The position numbers and the translations under genes are program-made. Of a stretch of 64,000 nucleotides of DNA, positions 52,878 through 61,031 are shown piece after piece. The DNA is from Arthrobacter sp. SLBN-112 (GTDB lineage: Bacteria; Actinomycetota; Actinomycetes; Actinomycetales; Micrococcaceae). The stretch is from NCBI RefSeq assembly GCF_030944625.1, contig NZ_JAUSXY010000001.1, positions 2,728,001-2,792,000 on the forward strand, read 5' to 3'. The number at the start of each line of letters is the position of its first letter. Positions within the stretch are counted from its first letter, which is position 1. A model generated the notes under the pieces. That model did not search any database and was not told the origin of the DNA. It saw only the letters and a program-made list of their open reading frames with translations.

Positions 52878-54859
52878 GGAACCAGGCCGCCCCGCCCGCG
52901 GCATCCGGCGGGCGCCTCGAGGGCGTTGACGCCGAGGAGCCTGCGACGTCACCCGTGGAGAAGGCATGGCGGTTCACCAAGCGGTACCCCGTCGTCGCGC
53001 TGACATGCCTGGTGCTGGTGGCCACGCTGATGCTGCTGCAATCCGGCCTGGCCCTGCAGGTCCGTATCCTCGCCTCCGCCTACGCCGCCGTGATCGTGGT
53101 GCTGCGTTCCGGCGGCATGGTCCGTGCCCTGCGGGAGGGGCGTTGGGGGATCGACCTGCTGGCGCTGATGGCCATTGCCAGCACCGTGGCCGTGGGCGAA
53201 TACCTGGCCGCCCTGGTGGTCATCCTCATGCTTACCGGCGGGGAGGCACTCGAGAACTTTGCCCAGGGACGTGCCGCCCGTGAACTGCGGTCCCTGCTGG
53301 ACCGGGCGCCCCGCTTCGCGCACCGCGAGGGAGCCGACGCCGCGCTCGAGGATACGCCGATCGGCGAGGTGGTGCCGGGGGACGTACTGATGGTCCGTCC
53401 CTCTGAGCTGGTGCCGGTGGACGGCATGCTTCTGTCCGGTACTGCAAGCCTTGACGAATCATCGCTGACGGGGGAGAGCCTGCCCGTGGAGCACAGCCGG
53501 GGTCAGTCGCTGCTCAGCGGCTCGGTGAACGGTGTGGCAGCTATCCGCATGCGTGCATCGGCCACCGCTGCCGACTCCCAGTACAGCCGCATCATCGCCT
53601 TGGTTGAAGAGGCATCAAACAGCCGGGCCCCGGTGGTGCGGCTCGCTGACCGCTACGCTGTTCCCTTCACCCTCCTGGCCCTGGGCATGGCCGGCACGGC
53701 CTGGCTCCTGTCAGGTGAAGCGCTCCGCTTTGCACAGGTCCTCGTGGTGGCCACACCATGCCCGCTCCTGATTGCGGCCCCCGTGGCATTCCTGGCCGGC
53801 ACCAGCCAGGCCGCGCACAAAGGCATCATCATCAAGAACACCAGGACGCTCGAGCAACTCGCGAAGGCGCAGACAGCGGTTTTCGACAAGACCGGGACCC
53901 TTACCTCCGGGCGTCCCGTCCTTGATGAGGTCCGGCTGGCGCCGGGCAAGGGCGGGGCCTTGGGCAGCCAAAGGATCCTTCAGCTGGCTGCCTCGGCTGA
54001 GCAGTACTCCTCGCACGTCCTGGCAGGCTCGGTGATCGAGGCCGCACGATCGGCCAACCTGGTGCTCCTGCCGGTACAGCAGGCGGCTGAGACCGCCACC
54101 CACGGGGTGGAAGCTGTCTGTGACGGCCGGCGCGTGGTGGTGGGCAAAGCAGGCCTGGTCAGCAGCGTGTCGACCGGATTCCGTGAAGCACCGGTCCGCA
54201 GTGGCCAGCTGGCCATTCACGTGGCCGTGGACGGCGAGTACGCCGGTGCGCTGGTCATGAAGGATCCGTTGCGCCGCAACGCCGTCGATACCCTGGCACA
54301 GCTGAACTTCCTGGGCGTGCGGAACACCATGCTGCTGACCGGGGATGCCCGGGCCACCGCCGCGCACATAGCCGAGGAAGCGGGAATCGGCCGCGTGCAG
54401 GCCGAATGCCTTCCCGAAGACAAGGTCGACACGGTGGCCGCCATCCGGGAACGGCCGGTGATCATGGTGGGCGACGGCGTCAACGATGCCCCCGTCCTGG
54501 CCGCCGCAGAGGTAGGCATAGCCATGGGCGCCAAGGGCGCCACGGCGGCCAGTGAATCCGCGGACGTGGTGATCATGCTCGATGACCTGTCCAAGGTGGC
54601 CCAGGCCGTCGCCATCGGCAAACGGACGGTGGCTGTGGCCCTGGTGAGCATCTGGACGGGCATCGGGCTCAGCCTCGTGCTGATGGCCATCGCCATGACG
54701 GGATACATTCCCGCCGTGGCCGGCGCCCTGTTGCAGGAGCTGGTGGACCTGGCCACCATCCTGAACGGCCTGCGCGCCCTCCATGGTGCTGACCCGACGC
54801 GCACGGCAGGCTCCAGGCGCCGTTGGCCTGCCGGCGCTGGGGTCCAACCGCCTGCATGA
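52874..54859 (+). CDS. Heavy-metal-type (P1B) P-type ATPase, TPC subtype
   Basis: 661 aa from ATG 52874. 'SLDESSLTGESLPVEHSRGQ' is the actuator TGE loop, 'VVATPCPLLIAAPVAFLAG' the membrane ion-binding motif (T294-P295-C296), 'AVFDKTGTLTSG' the phosphorylation site (D338) and 'IMVGDGVNDAPVLAAAEVGI' the hinge. There is no N-terminal metal-binding domain with CxxC and the usual CPC is TPC, so the transported metal cannot be assigned. It probably exports a transition metal across the membrane. It starts the stress island proper and is followed by a USP gene with its own box. Confidence 0.9.
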   Translation: MRNQAAPPAASGGRLEGVDAEEPATSPVEKAWRFTKRYPVVALTCLVLVATLMLLQSGLALQVRILASAYAAVIVVLRSGGMVRALREGRWGIDLLALMAIASTVAVGEYLAALVVILMLTGGEALENFAQGRAARELRSLLDRAPRFAHREGADAALEDTPIGEVVPGDVLMVRPSELVPVDGMLLSGTASLDESSLTGESLPVEHSRGQSLLSGSVNGVAAIRMRASATAADSQYSRIIALVEEASNSRAPVVRLADRYAVPFTLLALGMAGTAWLLSGEALRFAQVLVVATPCPLLIAAPVAFLAGTSQAAHKGIIIKNTRTLEQLAKAQTAVFDKTGTLTSGRPVLDEVRLAPGKGGALGSQRILQLAASAEQYSSHVLAGSVIEAARSANLVLLPVQQAAETATHGVEAVCDGRRVVVGKAGLVSSVSTGFREAPVRSGQLAIHVAVDGEYAGALVMKDPLRRNAVDTLAQLNFLGVRNTMLLTGDARATAAHIAEEAGIGRVQAECLPEDKVDTVAAIRERPVIMVGDGVNDAPVLAAAEVGIAMGAKGATAASESADVVIMLDDLSKVAQAVAIGKRTVAVALVSIWTGIGLSLVLMAIAMTGYIPAVAGALLQELVDLATILNGLRALHGADPTRTAGSRRRWPAGAGVQPPA

Positions 54860-54869
54860 CTTTTGGCCC
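54856..54869 (+). promoter_or_regulatory. DosR/DevR-like box of the USP-ATPase operon
   Basis: ATGACTTTTGGCCC has two mismatches (left arm). The centre is exactly 42.5 bp before the USP ATG at 54905, and GAACGT occupies -12 to -7. Confidence 0.45.
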
Positions 54870-54904
54870 TTCCCACCGAAAGCACCGGCCGGGAACGTGG
54901 TGGT

Positions 54905-55366
54905 ATGAACGCAGAAACAGCGGCCAAGCGCGTCATCGCGGGCGTGGACGGTTCCGAATTTTCCTCCACCGCGCTGCGGTTTGCCGGGAAGCTGGCAGCC
55001 CGCCTGGGGACCCGGTTTGAGGTCATCACATGCGTCGGGATGCCCGACTACCTGGTGACCTCGCGCCTCGAAGGAGCAGACCGGCAGTTCACCGCCAGGC
55101 TTGAGGACGCCGCCGAACGTCTCGTGGAGGACGCCCTGGGCCGGGCCTTCCCGGGCGAGCGGCCGGAGAACGTCGACGTGAGCGCCAAGTTCGGGCCTCC
55201 GGCGAAGGTGCTGGTGGATGAAAGCCGGCGGGCGCAGATGCTGGTGGTGGGAAGGCATGGAGAGGGCGGCCTCCTCAAGTCGTCCCTGGGCTCCGTTACC
55301 AGGGCATGCGCAGCACATTCCGCCTGCCCGGTGCTCCTGGTGGGCCAGGAGGCGGACGCCGTGTGA
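54905..55366 (+). CDS. Universal stress protein
   Basis: 153 aa from ATG 54905; the frame upstream runs into the ATPase end and the promoter box. USP features are 'RVIAGVDGSEFSSTALRFAG' at the N-terminus and the nucleotide-binding motif 'LVVGRHGEGGLLKSSLGSVT' (G-2x-G-9x-G(S/T) type) followed by 'ACPVLLVG'. Single-domain USPs bind ATP and help survival under energy or oxygen limitation. Its stop overlaps the GTG of the next ATPase (GTGA), so the two are coupled. Confidence 0.92.
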   Translation: MNAETAAKRVIAGVDGSEFSSTALRFAGKLAARLGTRFEVITCVGMPDYLVTSRLEGADRQFTARLEDAAERLVEDALGRAFPGERPENVDVSAKFGPPAKVLVDESRRAQMLVVGRHGEGGLLKSSLGSVTRACAAHSACPVLLVGQEADAV

Positions 55367-57936
55367 GGACCGCGGAGGGCCTGACGTCTGAAAGGGCCGC
55401 ACAACTCCTGAAACAGGCTGGCCCCAACGAGCTTCCCACGGAAAAACCCGTCCCGCAGTGGCGGAAGCTGTGGGGCGAGATGACGCACTTCTTCGCCCTC
55501 ATGCTGTGGTGCGCCGCCGGGCTGGCCTTCCTCGCGGACATGCCCCAACTCGCGGTGGCGATCGTCGTGGTCGTCATCGTCAACGGGGTGTTCGCCCACA
55601 TCCAGCAGGAACGCGCCCAGCACGCCGCCGCCAAGCTGCGCGCCCTGCTGCCGGCCGACGTCATGGTCCGGCGGGACGGGAAAGTACGGAAGGTCCATGC
55701 CAGCGCGCTGGTGGTCGAAGACGTGGTGCTGCTCGCTGCCGGAGACCGGCTCCCCGCCGACATGCTCCTCGTGGCGGCCTCGGCGTGCGCGGTGGATGAA
55801 TCGATGTTGACCGGCGAAAGCGAACCGGTCCCCAAAGTGGCAGGCCACCTGGTCTGGGGCGGCACCTTCCTTGTCAACGGCTACGGGGAAGCCACCGTTA
55901 CCGCGACTGGCGCCAACACCAGGCTGGCCGGAATCGCCGACCTCACCAGCAAAGCGGTTTCGCCCCCGACGCCGCTGTCCCTGGAACTGCGCCGGATCGT
56001 CCGGGTCACCGCGGCGATGGCACTGGGAATCGCGGCCGTCTTCTTCCTGGCATCGCTGCTGGTGGGTTTCCAATGGCGCGATTCGTTCCTGTTCGCCATT
56101 GGCGTTGCCGTGGCACTGGTACCGGAGGGGCTCCTGCCCACCGTAACCCTCTCCCTTGCCATGGGTGCGCAACGGATGGCCGCGCGCAACGGACTTGTCC
56201 GCAACCTCGAAGCAGTCGAAACCCTCGGGTCCACAACATTCATTTGCACCGACAAAACCGGAACCCTGACCCAGAACCGGATGAACGCCGTCGAGGTCTT
56301 TACCGCGGACGGCTCCGTCCACGTGACGGGCGAAGGCTACGGTCCCGACGCCGACGTCCAGGGGCGCGGAGTGGACAAAGCGGCAGCCGCCGCGCTCGCA
56401 GCACGGACTGCTTCGCAGGGCCGGGCCGAACTGCACGACGGGCAATGGCGCGCCCTGGGCGATCCGATGGAAGCGGCACTGGACGTCCTGGCCCGCAGGC
56501 TGACGGGAACCGTATCCGGGGTTGCCCCGGCGCGCCGGATGCCGTTTGACCCGGTACGGCGCAGGGAATCAGCCATTGTGGGACCGGACCTGTTTTGCAA
56601 GGGCGCCCCCGAAACCGTGTTCCCGGTGTGCGGCACCGTGCCCCCGCACGTCAAGGAACACGTGGAGGTGATGGCCTCACATGGCTTGCGCGTCATTGCC
56701 GTGGCACGGCGGCGGCTCGGGGGAGTTCCGGCCACGTGGCTGACCAGCACGCCGGCCGAACTGGAAACCGGGCTGGAACTCCTCGGCCTGATCGGACTCC
56801 AGGACCCGCCCCGCCCCGATGTGGGCGACGTGATCGGGACTGCGCGCCGGGCCGGCCTGAAGATCGCCATGATTACCGGTGACCACCCGGGGACCGCGGC
56901 AGCGATTGCCCGCCAGATCGGCCTGATCGGATCGCCCGAATGTGTCCTTGAGGGCTCGGACCTGCCCGAGGACGACCAGGTTCTGGGTGCCCTCCTGGAC
57001 CGGGACGGGGTGGTGGTCAGCAGGGTCTCGCCCGAGCAGAAGCTCCGGGTCGCCAGGGCGCTGCAGGCCCGCGGGCACGTAGTGGCAATGACCGGCGACG
57101 GCGTGAACGACGGCCCTGCCCTCCGCGAAGCCGATATCGGCGTGGCCATGGGGCTTAGCGGGACCGACGTGGCGCGGGAAGCGTCGGACCTGGTGCTCCT
57201 GGACGACCACTTCGGCACCATCGTCGCAGCCATCGAGCAGGGCCGTGCCACGTACGCCAATATCCACCGCTTCCTCACCTACCACCTGACCGACAACGTG
57301 GCGGAACTGACCCCCTTCGTCATCTGGGCGCTTTCCGGCGGGCAGTTTCCGCTGGCACTGGGCGTGCTCCAGATCCTTGCCCTGGACATTGGAACCGACC
57401 TGCTGCCCGCCCTCGCGCTAGGAGCGGAGGCGCCCGGCAAACGCGTCCTTGCCCGTCCGCCCGAACGCCGGCACCTCATGGACCGGCGGCTGATCATCCG
57501 GGTCTTCTGCATCCTGGGGCCGGTGGAAGCCGTCACGGAAATGGCAGTATTCGCGGCTGTCCTCGCCGCCGGCGGCTGGACCCGGGGACAACCGCCCGCG
57601 CCCGGCCTCCTGGCGGCCGCTTCCGGTGCCGCGTTCATGACAGTGGTCCTGGGGCAGCTCGCCAACGCCTTTGCCTGCCGGAGTGCCACGGTGCCGCCGT
57701 GGAAGCTGGGCTGGGGGACCAACAGGCTGCTGGTGTGGGCGGTGTTGGCTGAACTGGCCATCCTGGCTGCCTGCCTCTACCTGCCGTACATTGCGGCAGT
57801 GCTGGGCCAGGCCCCACCCACACCCATGGGCATTGCCCTTGCACTCCTCGCCGCCCCCGCGGTCCTGGCGGCGGACTGGATCCACAAGGCTGTCCGGAAC
57901 CGCCGGCGGCCGGCCCAGGCGCCCTCCGTGGCGTGA
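55363..57936 (+). CDS. Cation-transporting P-type ATPase (P2-like, CtpF-type)
   Basis: 857 aa from GTG 55363, which overlaps the USP stop. The N-terminal 'GLTSERAAQLLKQAGPNELP' is the cation-ATPase N domain; 'DESMLTGESEPVPKVAG' is the actuator, 'ALVPEGLLPTVTLSLAMGAQ' the M4 ion site (PEGLLPT), 'FICTDKTGTLTQNRM' holds the phosphorylated D297, and 'MTGDGVNDGPALREADIGVA' the hinge. Ten membrane segments are expected. It resembles P2-type Ca2+/Na+ pumps and M. tuberculosis CtpF, a DosR-regulon member. That it is coupled to a USP and preceded by a DosR-like box agrees. Ion specificity is not proven. Confidence 0.9.
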   Translation: MRTAEGLTSERAAQLLKQAGPNELPTEKPVPQWRKLWGEMTHFFALMLWCAAGLAFLADMPQLAVAIVVVVIVNGVFAHIQQERAQHAAAKLRALLPADVMVRRDGKVRKVHASALVVEDVVLLAAGDRLPADMLLVAASACAVDESMLTGESEPVPKVAGHLVWGGTFLVNGYGEATVTATGANTRLAGIADLTSKAVSPPTPLSLELRRIVRVTAAMALGIAAVFFLASLLVGFQWRDSFLFAIGVAVALVPEGLLPTVTLSLAMGAQRMAARNGLVRNLEAVETLGSTTFICTDKTGTLTQNRMNAVEVFTADGSVHVTGEGYGPDADVQGRGVDKAAAAALAARTASQGRAELHDGQWRALGDPMEAALDVLARRLTGTVSGVAPARRMPFDPVRRRESAIVGPDLFCKGAPETVFPVCGTVPPHVKEHVEVMASHGLRVIAVARRRLGGVPATWLTSTPAELETGLELLGLIGLQDPPRPDVGDVIGTARRAGLKIAMITGDHPGTAAAIARQIGLIGSPECVLEGSDLPEDDQVLGALLDRDGVVVSRVSPEQKLRVARALQARGHVVAMTGDGVNDGPALREADIGVAMGLSGTDVAREASDLVLLDDHFGTIVAAIEQGRATYANIHRFLTYHLTDNVAELTPFVIWALSGGQFPLALGVLQILALDIGTDLLPALALGAEAPGKRVLARPPERRHLMDRRLIIRVFCILGPVEAVTEMAVFAAVLAAGGWTRGQPPAPGLLAAASGAAFMTVVLGQLANAFACRSATVPPWKLGWGTNRLLVWAVLAELAILAACLYLPYIAAVLGQAPPTPMGIALALLAAPAVLAADWIHKAVRNRRRPAQAPSVA

Positions 57937-57966
57937 GGACCTGACCCCGAAGCGGTGCAGGCGCCC

Positions 57967-57980
57967 GGGACCAAAGACTC
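57967..57980 (+). promoter_or_regulatory. DosR/DevR-like box of the PEP synthase gene
   Basis: GGGACCAAAGACTC has one mismatch to GGGNCNNNNGNCCC. Its centre is exactly 42.5 bp before ATG 58016, and CAGAAT occupies -12 to -7, consistent with a leaderless transcript. Confidence 0.55.
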
Positions 57981-58015
57981 TGCCTGCCCTGCCGGGCAGA
58001 GGCCAGAATCGAGCC

Positions 58016-60436
58016 ATGAGTGCCCCCGCAGAAGCCGTCCCGGCCAACGTCGTCAATGTCACGTGGATCGAAGACACCGGGATCGCAGACATCCCGTCGG
58101 TTGGAGGCAAGAACGCATCCCTGGGGGAGCTGAGCCGTTCCCTGCAATCGTCAGGGGTCAGGGTTCCCGAGGCGTTTGCCACGACTGCCGCCGCCTACCG
58201 CAGCTTCCTGGCAGCCAATGACCTGGAGCCCGGGATCCGGAAGCACATGGAGGACCATCGTGCCGGGCGGGCAACGCTCCGCCAGGTAGGAGCAGCGATC
58301 CGCGAACTGTTCCTGCAGGCGAGTTTTCCTGAGACGATCGCCGCCGACATCCAGGAGCATTACCTTGATCTGTGCCGCCGCACGGGCCAGGCCCAGGTGC
58401 CGGTGGCCGTCCGCAGCAGCGCCACGGCCGAGGACCTGCCGGACGCCAGCTTCGCCGGCCAGCAGGAGACCTTCCTGAACGTGGCAGGCGAACGCGGCGT
58501 CCTTGACGCCTGCAGGCGCTGCTACGCATCGTTGTTCACCGACCGTGCCATCAGCTACCGGGAAATGAAGGGCTACGACCACATGGACGTCGCCCTGTCC
58601 GTGGGGGTCCAGAGGATGGTCCGTTCCGACGTTGGCGCCTCCGGAGTGATGTTCTCGATTGACACCGAGTCCGGCTTTCCCGACGTCGTGGTCATCAGCG
58701 CCGCCTGGGGCCTTGGCGAGACGGTGGTGCAGGGCACCATCAATCCGGACAAGTACCAGGTGTTCAAGCCGCTTCTGGCCGACCCGCAGTTCAGCCCGGT
58801 CATCGAGCGGGCCGTGGGCGCCAAGGAGCGCAAGATGGTTTACAGCCAGGGCGGTGACGCACGGACCCGGACCGTAGATACCAGCGAGCGCGAGCGGCGC
58901 TCGCTGGTACTGAGTGATCCGGAAATTGTCCTCCTCGCCCGGTGGGCCGCCGCCGTCGAAAAGCATTACGGCCGGCCGATGGACATGGAGTGGGCAAAGG
59001 ACGGGGTGACCGGTGAGCTCTTCATGGTGCAGGCGCGGCCGGAAACGGTCCAGGCGCGCAGAAGCACGTCCACCTTCCGGACCTACCACCTCCTGCATCC
59101 CGGACCGGTCCTGGCGACCGGGGCCGCGATTGGTGATGCCATCGCCAAGGGTGCGGCGTGCGTGATCCGCGACGCGAAGGACATCGAGTCCTTCGTTGAC
59201 GGTTCCGTGCTGGTCACCCGGATGACCGACCCCGACTGGGTCCCGGTGATGAAGCGCGCCGCCGGCATCATCACCGACCACGGCGGGACCACCAGCCACG
59301 CCGCGATCGTCAGCCGTGAGCTTGGCGTGCCTGCCGTCGTCGGAACGCGCAACGCAACGGAGATATTGTCCGACGGCGGCCCGGTCACCTTGTCCTGCGC
59401 GGAAGGGGAGGAGGGGCGCGTCTATGAAGGACTGCTCGATTACTCAGTGGAGGATGTGGACATGGCGGCCCTTCCCGCCACCCGCACGGATGTGATGATC
59501 AACATCGCCAGCCCGGCCGCCGCGTTCAAGTGGTGGCGGCTACCCGCAGCAGGGGTGGGACTGGCCCGGATGGAGTTCATCATCAACAGCCTGATCCGCG
59601 TCCACCCCATGGCACTGGTCCACCCGGAAAAGGTGGCAGACCCGCAGGAAGCGGATCTCATCAGGCAGCTCACCAGCGGCTACGACGATCCGCAGGAGTA
59701 CTTTGTGGACGTGCTGGCCACGGGGATCGCCAAGATCGCCGCTCCCTTCCATCCCAAACCGGTGATTGTCCGGCTCAGCGACTTCAAGAGCAACGAATAC
59801 AGCCACCTGGTGGGCGGCAGGTTTTTCGAACGTCCCGAGGAAAACCCCATGATCGGCTTCCGGGGCGCCTCCCGCTACTACAGCAGCCACTACCGTGAAG
59901 CGTTCGCCCTGGAGTGCAGGGCCCTCAAACGGGTCCGGGAACAGGCAGGCTTCCGCAACGTCATCGTCATGGTCCCCTTCTGCCGCACCGTGCGGGAAGC
60001 GGACCAGGTCATCGAGGCCATGGCGGAGCACGGCCTGGTCCGCGGCGCTGACGGCCTGCAGCTGTACATGATGTGCGAGATCCCGTCCAATGTGGTCCTG
60101 GCCGACGAATTCGCGAAGCGCTTTGACGGCTTCTCCATCGGATCCAACGACCTCACCCAGCTGGTGCTCGGAGTGGACCGCGACTCTGAGGAGCTGGCCG
60201 GCCTGTTCGACGAACGCGACCCCGCCGTCACGGGGCTCATCGCCGAAGCCATCAGCAAAGCCCACGCTGCCGGCATCAAGATCGGCATCTGCGGGCAGGG
60301 GCCCAGCAACCATCCGGAGCTCGCGGAATTCCTGGTCAGGCAAGGGATCGATTCCATCTCGTTGAACCCGGACACCTACGTCAAGACCATTCCGGTCATT
60401 TCCGCGGCGGAAGCTGCGGCCGGCAAGGCGTCCTAA
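58016..60436 (+). CDS. ppsA: Phosphoenolpyruvate synthase
   Basis: 806 aa from ATG 58016, a typical PpsA length. The ATP-grasp N-terminal domain has 'SVGGKNASLGELSRSLQSSG' and 'VAVRSSATAEDLPDASFAGQ'. The phosphohistidine domain has 'IITDHGGTTSHAAIVSRELG' with the catalytic H428, and the C-terminal PEP barrel has 'GFRGASRYYSSHYREAFALE', 'SIGSNDLTQLVLGVDRDS' and 'GICGQGPSNHPELAEFLVRQ'. It converts pyruvate and ATP to PEP, AMP and phosphate. No ribosome-binding site is visible, which fits the leaderless promoter geometry. Placement under a DosR-like box suggests a role in carbon re-routing under low oxygen. Confidence 0.94.
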   Translation: MSAPAEAVPANVVNVTWIEDTGIADIPSVGGKNASLGELSRSLQSSGVRVPEAFATTAAAYRSFLAANDLEPGIRKHMEDHRAGRATLRQVGAAIRELFLQASFPETIAADIQEHYLDLCRRTGQAQVPVAVRSSATAEDLPDASFAGQQETFLNVAGERGVLDACRRCYASLFTDRAISYREMKGYDHMDVALSVGVQRMVRSDVGASGVMFSIDTESGFPDVVVISAAWGLGETVVQGTINPDKYQVFKPLLADPQFSPVIERAVGAKERKMVYSQGGDARTRTVDTSERERRSLVLSDPEIVLLARWAAAVEKHYGRPMDMEWAKDGVTGELFMVQARPETVQARRSTSTFRTYHLLHPGPVLATGAAIGDAIAKGAACVIRDAKDIESFVDGSVLVTRMTDPDWVPVMKRAAGIITDHGGTTSHAAIVSRELGVPAVVGTRNATEILSDGGPVTLSCAEGEEGRVYEGLLDYSVEDVDMAALPATRTDVMINIASPAAAFKWWRLPAAGVGLARMEFIINSLIRVHPMALVHPEKVADPQEADLIRQLTSGYDDPQEYFVDVLATGIAKIAAPFHPKPVIVRLSDFKSNEYSHLVGGRFFERPEENPMIGFRGASRYYSSHYREAFALECRALKRVREQAGFRNVIVMVPFCRTVREADQVIEAMAEHGLVRGADGLQLYMMCEIPSNVVLADEFAKRFDGFSIGSNDLTQLVLGVDRDSEELAGLFDERDPAVTGLIAEAISKAHAAGIKIGICGQGPSNHPELAEFLVRQGIDSISLNPDTYVKTIPVISAAEAAAGKAS

Positions 60437-60453
60437 GCCCACGAGACACAAAA

Positions 60454-60481
60454 GTGCCTGGTCCCCGCGGGGGCCAGGCAC
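60454..60481 (-). terminator. Terminator between ppsA and hsp20 genes
   Basis: GTGCCTGGTCCCC (60454-60466) pairs with 60469-60481 (13 bp, one G-T) around a two-base loop. Read on the minus strand it is followed by TTTTGTG, so it mainly ends the Hsp20 transcript; it may also stop ppsA. Confidence 0.7.
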
Positions 60482-60504
60482 CGGCGTCGTACTCCTTGCG
60501 CTCC

Positions 60505-60927
60505 TCAGCCCCTGGTGATGGGAATCTTCGACGCGCCGGCTTCCAGCCCCTGGTCGGGCATCGGGGCACGGACCTCAAGCACGCCGTCCTTGTAGGCGGC
60601 GGTGACGTCCGCCTGCTGGACGCCGCCGGGGAGCGGAATGCGCCGGACGAAGGACCCGTACCGGAACTCGGACCGGTAACCGTCCTTGTCTTTGTGTTCC
60701 TTCTTTTCCTCCCGCTGCGCCTTGATGGACAGCACACCATCGGCAACGGTGACGTCGACGTCCTTCTCCGGGTCGATACCGGGCAGCTCAGCCCGTACAA
60801 CGAGCGTATTGCCGTCCACCATCTCCTCAACCCGGATGGCGGAAGTACCCATGTCACCTTCGAAAAGCCGTTCGATGACGTCCAGGGGTGAGCGCCGGGA
60901 ATCGAACCATTTCATCAGGTCAGTCAT
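60505..60927 (-). CDS. Small heat-shock protein (Hsp20/alpha-crystallin family)
   Basis: 140 aa from ATG 60927, chosen for AGGAGGC nine bases upstream; the longer frame adds 19 residues over the leader. The alpha-crystallin domain runs from 'IRVEEMVDGNTLVVRAELPG' through 'VADGVLSIKAQREEKKEHKD', 'RSEFRYGSFVRRIPLPGGVQ' to 'AAYKDGVLEVRAPMP', with the conserved GVLxVRxP near the end. It holds unfolded proteins without ATP. The M. tuberculosis homologue HspX is the classic DosR target; here a one-mismatch box lies upstream at 61009 with a GATGGT hexamer, implying a 46-base leader. Confidence 0.93.
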   Translation of the reverse strand: MTDLMKWFDSRRSPLDVIERLFEGDMGTSAIRVEEMVDGNTLVVRAELPGIDPEKDVDVTVADGVLSIKAQREEKKEHKDKDGYRSEFRYGSFVRRIPLPGGVQQADVTAAYKDGVLEVRAPMPDQGLEAGASKIPITRG

Positions 60928-61008
60928 TACTGCCTCCTGCTCAAGTGGAAGCCGGATCATCGCATGGCCCGGTATTTCCACCATCCCCTTTCAGCGGAAG
61001 AGGATCCA

Positions 61009-61022
61009 GAGTCAAAGGTCCC
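61009..61022 (-). promoter_or_regulatory. DosR/DevR-like box of the Hsp20 gene
   Basis: GAGTCAAAGGTCCC has one mismatch to GGGNCNNNNGNCCC. On the minus strand GATGGT lies at -12 to -7 from the start predicted 42.5 bases from the box centre (60973), leaving a 46-base leader with a strong ribosome site. Confidence 0.55.
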
Positions 61023-61031
61023 AGCACCGGT

